Shown: positions 1 to 4,053 of the stretch, in pieces
Layout: every line of letters starts with the position of its first letter
How positions within the stretch are numbered: position 1 is the stretch's first letter
Assembly: GCA_025352865.1 (NCBI GenBank)
Contig: JANXSB010000234.1
Location: forward strand, 1-8,195
From: Chthoniobacter sp.
Lineage (GTDB): Bacteria; Verrucomicrobiota; Verrucomicrobiia; Chthoniobacterales; Chthoniobacteraceae
Reading direction: 5' to 3'
Length of the DNA stretch: 8,195 bases
Position numbers and translations under genes: made by a program
The notes under the pieces: generated by a model
Database searches by the model: none
Seen by the model: only the letters and a program-made list of their open reading frames with translations
What the model was told of the DNA's origin: nothing

Positions 1-658
1 CCTGCCAGCTCCAGCCGAGGAAGACCGAAGCCGCATCCACCCGCACCGTGAGCGCCGGCTGGAGCGTGGTGTGATCCGGCCCCGCCTGCTGCGCGCCGAC
101 GAGCCCGAGATCGGTGCCGATGGCCTCGCTATATCCGCCCGCGCCTTTCATCAGCGCAATGAGCGCAAAGATGCGGTCCAGCGCGCCGGGCACCACCGGC
201 ACCACCCCGGTGGGCAGCGCGGGCGGGGTGAAAGTGGTCAGCACCAGCGGATTCGCGCCCGTGCCGCTCTGCGCCTGCGTGGCCGCATCCGTGCAGGATG
301 GGGCAAAGGCGCGCACCGCCGGCAGCCACGAACCGAGCACATAGATCAGCCACCGGGCATCGGCCACGGCGGCGGCCACCTGCGCCACAGTGAGGCCGAG
401 CGCAACCTGGTAGGTGGCGAGTTTATTGCGGAAGTTTTCCAGCCACAGGATTTGGTCGGCGGTGCGGCTGGGATAATAGGCCTGGCGTTTCATACGTTTG
501 GGTTTTTCTGGTGGTTGATTGACTTGCGGATAGGGCACGAAACCGGGATCGCCCGGTTCCAGATAGTAGGAAGGATCACCCCAGCGCAGATTGGTGTCGT
601 CGTAGGTGAAGCCCTTTCCGGTGAAAGGATTGATCGAGTCCCAGCGGAGCGGTTGCAT
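1..658 (-). CDS. Hypothetical protein, N-terminal 219 residues (continues past left edge)
   Basis: The frame is open from an ATG at 658 to the window edge with no stop; the 3' end is missing. I do not know a function. Residues 1-55 are rich in Pro, Asp, Trp and Tyr and carry two similar motifs, LRWDS (4-8) and LRWGD (24-28). A second Met at 56 opens a helical stretch (about 62-112) with an alternating hydrophobic pattern and the segment ADQILWLENF. Residues 160-190 hold a second helix and the phrase EAIGTDLGLVG. From about 200 a beta-like segment begins (TVRVDAASVFLGWSW), which could be the start of a fibronectin-like domain. I recall similar multi-copy hypothetical proteins from Verrucomicrobiota; that is memory, not a search. 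There is no signal peptide and no Shine-Dalgarno sequence. Met56 is an alternative start, but the upstream part also reads as coding. A palindrome lies just upstream, at 672-692. Confidence 0.75.
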   Translation of the reverse strand, partial: MQPLRWDSINPFTGKGFTYDDTNLRWGDPSYYLEPGDPGFVPYPQVNQPPEKPKRMKRQAYYPSRTADQILWLENFRNKLATYQVALGLTVAQVAAAVADARWLIYVLGSWLPAVRAFAPSCTDAATQAQSGTGANPLVLTTFTPPALPTGVVPVVPGALDRIFALIALMKGAGGYSEAIGTDLGLVGAQQAGPDHTTLQPALTVRVDAASVFLGWSWQ

Positions 659-671
659 AGGCGAAAGGTAG

Positions 672-692
672 GGACGGCACTCCGTGCCGTCC
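672..692. repeat. Perfect 9-bp palindrome just upstream of the edge gene
   Basis: GGACGGCAC (672-680) and GTGCCGTCC (684-692) are exact reverse complements separated by TCC. The right arm ends in GCCGTCC, a core that recurs in the adjacent 21-bp array at 725-731, 750-756 and 897-903. The palindrome ends 14 bases before the start codon of the minus-strand gene, so it would lie in that gene's leader or promoter. It may be an operator, a dispersed palindromic repeat or an edge of the array. There is no T-tract to support a terminator. Confidence 0.7.
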
Positions 693-699
693 GGGCGGA

Positions 700-1019
700 A
701 AAAAGGCCCACTCCAGAGTAAAACGCCGTCCCCGCGCACCGCGGGGAAAGCCGTCCGCGCCGCGGGGAGCCATCCCGCATCCCGTGGGGACGACCCGCAC
801 GCCGCAAAGAAGCGCTTCCGCCGCGCGAGCAGCGCCCCGCGCGCCGGAAAGAACGCCCCGCGGCGCAGGGGGAAAGGATTCCGCCGCACGGGGAAAGCCG
901 TCCGTCCCGAGGGGACGTTCCCCGCGCCGTGCGGCACGCTCGCAGCGCCGTGGAAAGTTTTCCCCGCGCCGCGCGGGATGGAGCCGTGCGCCCGGCAAAA
1001 AAGCTCGCTTTTCCCCGCA
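700..1019. repeat. Degenerate 21-bp tandem array, about 15 units
   Basis: Successive blocks starting at 700, 721, 747, 768, 790, 810, 831, 852, 873, 894, 915, 936, 957, 978 and 999 share one layout: an A-rich start, a GCCGTCC- or CGCCCC-like middle, and a CGCCGCGGGG-like end. Most blocks are exactly 21 bp. The exceptions are 26 bp at 721, 22 bp at 768 and 20 bp at 790. The copies are strongly diverged. Because 21 is a multiple of three, open frames here translate as imperfect heptapeptides (for example SPRDGRL, SPCGGIL, SPCAAGR on the minus strand). I see no start, Shine-Dalgarno sequence or conservation that favours translation, so I call it a DNA repeat. This array, the palindrome at 672 and the repeat at 1037 fill the gene-free stretch 659-1066. 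I recognise nothing in 1067-1238. Confidence 0.7.
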
Positions 1020-1036
1020 AACCTCCCGCAATACTA

Positions 1037-1066
1037 GACGCTCCGACGCTCCGACGCTCCGACGCT
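1037..1066. repeat. Short tandem repeat of GACGCTCC, 3.75 copies
   Basis: The octamer GACGCTCC repeats exactly at 1037, 1045 and 1053, followed by a partial copy GACGCT at 1061. It starts 18 bases after the 21-bp array. It is a simple sequence repeat in non-coding DNA, likely to vary in copy number by slippage. No gene frame crosses it convincingly. Confidence 0.85.
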
Positions 1067-1238
1067 TGGCGCGCAGTGCGGCGGCTGATTCCCAACGCTT
1101 TTTCGGGGGGCGTTTTCACGGGCGCGTTTATTTCAAACCGGCGAAGGAATGGCAAACATTACTTATCAGCAAGCTCGAAATTCTTTCCTGCCACGCACAT
1201 GGCGGCGGGCAGAAGAACCAGCCGGCAGGCGCAGGGGG

Positions 1239-1545
1239 GATGACATTGAGCCGGTAAAACAAGTCCTCGCGGAATTTTCCGGCCGCGACCGCCTGCGCGA
1301 GGTCGCGGTTTGTCGCGGAGATCACGCGGACGTTCACGCGGCGCGGCTTCGTTTCGCCGGCGCGTTCGTATTCGCGCTCCTGCAGGAGCCGCAGGAGTTT
1401 CGCCTGAATCTCCAGCGGCAGTTCGCCGATCTCTTCGAGGAAAAGGGTGCCGCCATCCGCCGCCGCGCCCTTGCCCTGCGTGTCCGCGTGCGCGCCGGTG
1501 CATGGCCCGCGCGAGCACGCTCTTGCCTGTTCCACGCGCGCTGAC
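1239..1545 (-). pseudogene. Remnant of sigma-54-dependent transcriptional activator (AAA+ domain)
   Basis: On the minus strand the Walker A segment reads ARGTGKSVLARAMH (GTGKS at 1519-1533) in one frame. From 1499 down to 1239 a second frame reads TGAHADTQGK, then GGTLFLEEIGELP (Walker B region), LLRLLQEREYERAGE, VRVISATNRDL and GKFREDLFYRLNVI. These are hallmark blocks of NtrC/AlgB-type sigma-54 activators, which remodel sigma-54 RNA polymerase using ATP. The roughly 40 residues normally between the Walker A helix and the GAFTGA loop are missing, and the frame changes at that join. The receiver or sensor domain, the rest of the AAA+ domain after RLNVI and the helix-turn-helix are absent. Walker B reads LEE instead of the usual LDE. 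The upstream end abuts the esterase stop. It cannot encode a working activator. Confidence 0.88.
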
Positions 1546-2438
1546 TACGGCATCAGCTTGCGCGCCTTGAGCCACAGCTCGGCGCGGCCGGGCCAGTCGC
1601 CGGGGGCCTGCGTGGCGTTGGGGATCAGGCCGAAACCGTGCCCGCCGGTGCTGTAGATGTGCAGCTCGGCGGAGACCTTCGCTTTGCGCAGCGCGAGGAA
1701 GGCGAGCGTGCTGCCCTCGGCGAGCGAGCCGGGATCGTCGTTGGCCTGGGCGATAAAAGTCGGCGGCGTTTTCGCGGTGATGCGGATCTCGGGCTTGAGT
1801 TCGGTGAGCGAATTGTCGGCGAGGATTTTCCACGGGTAGCAGAGCATGAGGAAGTCCGGGCGGCAGCCCGTCGCGTCCGTTTCATCGGCGGCGGGAGAAA
1901 GGCGCGGCTCGTCGTTCGTCGCGGCGATGAGCGCGACCTGGCCGCCGGCGGAAAAGCCGAAAAGGCCCACGCGATCCGGCTGCACGCCCAGCTCGGCGGC
2001 CCGTCGGCGCACGAGGCTGACCGCGCGCTGCGCATCCTGCGCGGGCAGTTCCCACGGCTTCGGCAGCGTGTTCGTGGGGCAGCGATGCTGGAGCACGCCG
2101 GCCACAAATCCACGGGCGCGAAACCATTCCGCGAGATCCGCGCCCTCGTGTCCCGACGCGAGAATGCCGAAGCCGCCGCCTGGCACGATGACGACCGCCG
2201 CGCCGTTCTTTTTGTCCGCCGCCGGTTCGTAAATTTCCAGCCGCGGCTCAGCGATATTCGTGAGGCGCAGGATCGGCGGATTCTCGCCCGGCTTGGGCGG
2301 CGTCACCAGTTCCGGGCCGGGCACGGTGAAATCGCCGGGCGCTTTGCCGTCCCAAAGCTTCCACACGCGCGAGGGCTCGGCCTGCGCGAGCGAAACGGTG
2401 GAGAGCAGGAGGGCGAAAAGCAGCGGTGCAGTTTTCAT
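1545..2438 (-). CDS. Secreted alpha/beta-hydrolase, acetyl-esterase-like
   Basis: A 297-residue protein beginning MKTAPLLFALLLSTVSLAQA, a clear Sec signal peptide with likely cleavage after A20. The mature part has the alpha/beta-hydrolase order: an oxyanion-loop motif VIVPGGGF (83-90), nucleophile elbow GFSAGG with Ser163, a probable acid Asp in ANDDP (D235), and catalytic His in GGHGFG (H267). Length and motifs fit the esterase/lipase and BD-FAE-like group, which includes acetylxylan and other carbohydrate esterases. The expected role is removal of acyl groups from plant or algal polysaccharide outside the cytoplasm; the exact substrate cannot be read here. I chose ATG 2438 because the signal peptide starts there; an in-frame TTG at 2450 would add four residues. 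No strong Shine-Dalgarno sequence is seen. The gene looks complete, although its stop codon touches the sigma-54 activator remnant. Confidence 0.88.
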   Translation of the reverse strand: MKTAPLLFALLLSTVSLAQAEPSRVWKLWDGKAPGDFTVPGPELVTPPKPGENPPILRLTNIAEPRLEIYEPAADKKNGAAVVIVPGGGFGILASGHEGADLAEWFRARGFVAGVLQHRCPTNTLPKPWELPAQDAQRAVSLVRRRAAELGVQPDRVGLFGFSAGGQVALIAATNDEPRLSPAADETDATGCRPDFLMLCYPWKILADNSLTELKPEIRITAKTPPTFIAQANDDPGSLAEGSTLAFLALRKAKVSAELHIYSTGGHGFGLIPNATQAPGDWPGRAELWLKARKLMP

Positions 2439-2546
2439 TGTGCCATCCAATCCGATGCCCCCTCCGGGTGCAAGGAGGCAGCAAGCCCTTGGCCGAGCAC
2501 GCGCCTTTACGCCGCCCGCCTCCTCCTGCTATCGCCTGAGTGTGCT

Positions 2547-2711
2547 ATGAACCAGCTTTACTACGGCGATAATCTCCTCGTCCTTCGCGACGCCATCGCC
2601 AGCGAAAGCATGAACTTCATTTGCCTCGACCCGCCGTTCAAGTCGAAGCTCGAATGCAACGCCATCTTCAAGGCGGCCAAGGGCCACGGCAGCGACGCCG
2701 CCGGGGAATAA
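2547..2711 (+). pseudogene. N-terminal stub of adenine-specific DNA methyltransferase
   Basis: The 54-codon frame starts MNQLYYGDNLLVLRDAI and contains LDPPFKSK, the catalytic motif IV (DPPF) of N6-adenine/N4-cytosine methyltransferases. In this family the start MNxLYYGDNLxVL and LDPPFNS are highly characteristic. Similarity continues to about FKAAKGHGSDA and then stops, with TAA at 2709-2711. A full enzyme would have several hundred residues, including the SAM-binding FxGxG motif and a target-recognition region, and none of this follows. The residues after DPPF (KSKLEC) also depart from the usual NSxRDY pattern. The stub ends four bases before the next start codon, whose ribosome binding site lies inside its last codons. 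It is probably inactive, left by a deletion or insertion. Confidence 0.85.
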
Positions 2712-2714
2712 ATT

Positions 2715-3479
2715 ATGGATACATTTCTTGAATTTCTACCACTCGTGCTCAGCGGATTATCGGTCATAGTTGCGATCGTTTACTCCTATCTTACCTATCG
2801 GATAGTTCTGGCAAACCAGAAGGTGATACAAGTAATGGAGGCGCAGATAACCGCATCCGTTCGGCCCTATGTGTATTTCGATATTATTCCGCGAGGTATT
2901 CTGTTGGAAGCGAACCTTCGTAACACTGGCAGTACGGCTGCCCATCAAGTTACCATTGAGACGAATCCTCAGCTCCGACACGTAATTCGAGGCGTAAGTA
3001 GTCCGGCCCACTTAACGCATCATTCTACTTCATTGCTTCTTCCCGGCAGCGAGCGAGTAGAGTTTCTTGGCACTTGGGAACATATTCGCACGATGGGTTC
3101 TGGCCTCGTTTTTACAGGAACTATTCGTTATTCGGACAATGCCGGCACAGCCTATGTCGAGCCGTTCACAATTAACCTCGAAACTCGAGGAGGCACGCCG
3201 TACATAGGGCGTCCTGAGATGACTGAACAAGTCAAACTTATTGCGGAGTCGCTCAGTGAGATTGGCAGGGACTTTCGCAACTTAGTTTCGGGACAAAATA
3301 GTGCATTGATACGGACTGTTGATGAAGATGCTTTCCAAGCAAAGCAAGACCGAGAAAGGCGCGAATTCATTGAATCGGCAAGGAAAGAAGGCATTAGCCC
3401 ATTGCCCGTGCCTAGAATTTGGAAGGTGCTTGGCTGCATCGCTGCGCTTTGGGAAAGATTCGCGAACAGAAAACGATGA
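2715..3479 (+). CDS. One-pass membrane protein of unknown function, A+T-rich gene
   Basis: A 254-residue protein I cannot assign to a named family. Residues 8-32 form one hydrophobic membrane segment, followed by a short polar helix (33-47). Residues 48-157 are rich in beta-type segments (RPYVYFDII, ILLEANLRNTG, VTIETN, LVFTGTIRYSD, FTINLETRG) and may be an immunoglobulin-like fold. Residues 168-225 look helical and charged (LIAESLSEIGRDFRNL, QDRERREFIESARKEG). The C-terminus has a weak hydrophobic patch and ends in NRKR. The ATG has a good ribosome binding site, GGGGAA (2703-2708), six bases upstream and inside the methyltransferase stub, so translation may be coupled to the stub. Two 60-base samples of the gene count 45% and 47% G+C, against 77% for one 60-base sample in the DUF1553 gene, and codon use differs. 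This suggests recent transfer. Such proteins recur in accessory islands, but no function is shown. Confidence 0.75.
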   Translation: MDTFLEFLPLVLSGLSVIVAIVYSYLTYRIVLANQKVIQVMEAQITASVRPYVYFDIIPRGILLEANLRNTGSTAAHQVTIETNPQLRHVIRGVSSPAHLTHHSTSLLLPGSERVEFLGTWEHIRTMGSGLVFTGTIRYSDNAGTAYVEPFTINLETRGGTPYIGRPEMTEQVKLIAESLSEIGRDFRNLVSGQNSALIRTVDEDAFQAKQDRERREFIESARKEGISPLPVPRIWKVLGCIAALWERFANRKR

Positions 3480-3500
3480 CCTGTTTTTCATCTCGTGCCG

Positions 3501-3523
3501 AAGCTGGAGCTTGGGACCGAGGA
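3501..3523. repeat. Small palindromic repeat ending in TTGGGACCGAGG
   Basis: AAGCT (3501-3505) and AGCTT (3508-3512) form a small hairpin around GG, followed by GGGACCGAGG. Read on the plus strand it resembles the palindrome at 3921-3947 read on the minus strand, which ends TTGGGAACGAGG. Motifs of this AAGTxxxACTTGGGAACGAGG type are, as I recall, dispersed repeats in many environmental genomes. The two copies are in opposite orientation and lie about 400 bp apart. Confidence 0.5.
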
Positions 3524-3553
3524 GGCTCTTGTGGCTAAGCGGTGCGGGTAGGG

Positions 3554-3640
3554 TTTTGGACAGGATTTTCAGGATTGGGAGGATTTCAGGATTCTCCTGA
3601 ATCTCGGTCATCCAAATAATCCTGTAATCCTGTCCAAAAA
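3554..3640. repeat. Inverted repeat with nested hairpin (GGACAGGATT type)
   Basis: The left arm starts TTTTGGACAGGATT (3554 onward) and contains a second CAGGATT; the right arm (3618-3640) reads AATCCTGTAATCCTGTCC followed by AAAAA. The arms are about 22 bp with small mismatches. Between them a second hairpin, TTCAGGA (3585-3591) and TCCTGAA (3595-3601), sits around TTC. CAGGATT occurs three times on the plus strand (3561, 3570 and 3587) and its complement AATCCTG twice (3618 and 3626). Its position in non-coding DNA and its internal iteration suggest a dispersed repeat element. It could also act as a bidirectional transcription barrier, since T and A runs flank the stem. Confidence 0.75.
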
Positions 3641-3652
3641 ATGTGCTGACGG

Positions 3653-3687
3653 ATGAAAACGAAAGCGCCACCGGGGAACGGCGGCGC
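3653..3687 (-). terminator. Intrinsic terminator downstream of the ilvC remnant
   Basis: On the minus strand GCGCCGCCG (3687-3679) pairs over nine positions with CGGTGGCGC (3673-3665), with one G-T wobble and a 5-base loop TTCCC. The T-rich run TTTCGTTTTC follows (3664-3655). It lies about 30 bases past the ilvC stop codon, the normal place for a Rho-independent terminator. It seems to be the original ilvC terminator, kept although most of the gene is gone. Confidence 0.72.
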
Positions 3688-3717
3688 AGTCGAAAACTGA
3701 AATGGGATCGCCGGGGA

Positions 3718-3918
3718 TTAGTAAGCCGCCTGCGCGCCCTTGAGATTCTTTTTCTGAATCCAAGGCATGAGCGCGCGGAGCTTGGCGCCGGTCTTTTCGA
3801 TGGGGTGCTTTTCGCCGGCTTTGAGGAGGGCGTTGTATTTCTTGTAGCCGCCTTTGTATTCGTTGACCCAGTCCTTGGCGAACTTGCCGGTCTGGATGTC
3901 CTTGAGCGCGGCTTTCGC
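3718..3918 (-). pseudogene. ilvC: C-terminal fragment of ketol-acid reductoisomerase
   Basis: The minus-strand frame reads AALKDIQTGKFAKDW, then HPIEKTGAKLRALMPWI and a tail ending AQAAY before the stop. This matches the C-terminal knotted domain of ketol-acid reductoisomerase (DIQxGxFAKxW and HPIExxGxxLRxMMPW are typical), the second enzyme of valine, leucine and isoleucine synthesis. About 66 residues remain of a usual 330-340. The NADPH-binding Rossmann domain and the metal-binding Asp/Glu residues are lost. An in-frame ATG at 3945 would give a 75-residue product, but its first residues (MPSATWERG) come from the palindromic repeat at 3921-3947, not from IlvC. A terminator still follows. 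The cell presumably has a full ilvC elsewhere, or this is a duplication scar. Confidence 0.85.
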
Positions 3919-3920
3919 CC

Positions 3921-3947
3921 CTCGTTCCCAAGTTGCACTTGGCAACG
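3921..3947. repeat. Palindromic repeat at the ilvC breakpoint
   Basis: CGTTCCCAAGT (3923-3933) and ACTTGGCAACG (3937-3947) are reverse complements except at one position, around TGC. It lies exactly where similarity to IlvC stops. The following bases to 4053 hold no gene I can support. They carry repeated GTTGC words (3932, 3962, 3986, 4038) and a small hairpin GGGC/GCCC at 4001-4014, and may belong to the same composite repeat. No T-tract follows on the minus strand, so I do not call a terminator for the large gene. Confidence 0.7.
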
Positions 3948-4053
3948 CCCTTGTCCTCGCAGTTGCCCTGCACCTACCGCCAAGCGTTGCAGCGCCGCGC
4001 GGGCTTTTTCGCCCTCCAGCCGCTCCCCTACGAAGGAGTTGCAGACCTTCACG

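Noticed and set aside
684..1037. Plus-strand 117-codon frame across the 21-bp array
   Set aside because: Lys/Arg/Pro/Ala-rich low-complexity product, and other frames are open over the same array. Nothing favours this one.
700..1066. CRISPR array
   Set aside because: Units are contiguous 21-mers or 8-mers without unique spacers, and no cas gene is present.
490..1155. Minus-strand 221-codon frame with heptapeptide-like repeats
   Set aside because: It overlaps the edge gene out of frame, and its periodicity is explained by the 21-bp DNA repeat. No Shine-Dalgarno sequence or domain supports it.
1638..2546. Plus-strand open frame upstream of and in frame with the methyltransferase stub
   Set aside because: It is antisense to the esterase, which has a signal peptide and a full catalytic triad. 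Only the part from 2547 resembles a known family.
2547..3479. Complete restriction-modification or defence operon
   Set aside because: Only 54 codons of the methyltransferase exist, no nuclease is visible, and the neighbouring membrane protein has no recognisable effector domain.
3554..3640. Insertion sequence ends
   Set aside because: The arms are only about 40 bp apart, with no transposase or target duplication. It is a hairpin-type repeat rather than an IS.
4001..4014. Terminator for the large gene (GGGC/GCCC hairpin)
   Set aside because: The stem is only four base pairs and no T-run follows on the minus strand.
3282..4052. Minus-strand 256-codon frame spanning repeats and the 3' end of the A+T-rich gene
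   Set aside because: It crosses the ilvC remnant out of frame, the terminator and the inverted repeat. The product is basic and Ser/Arg-rich with no domain.
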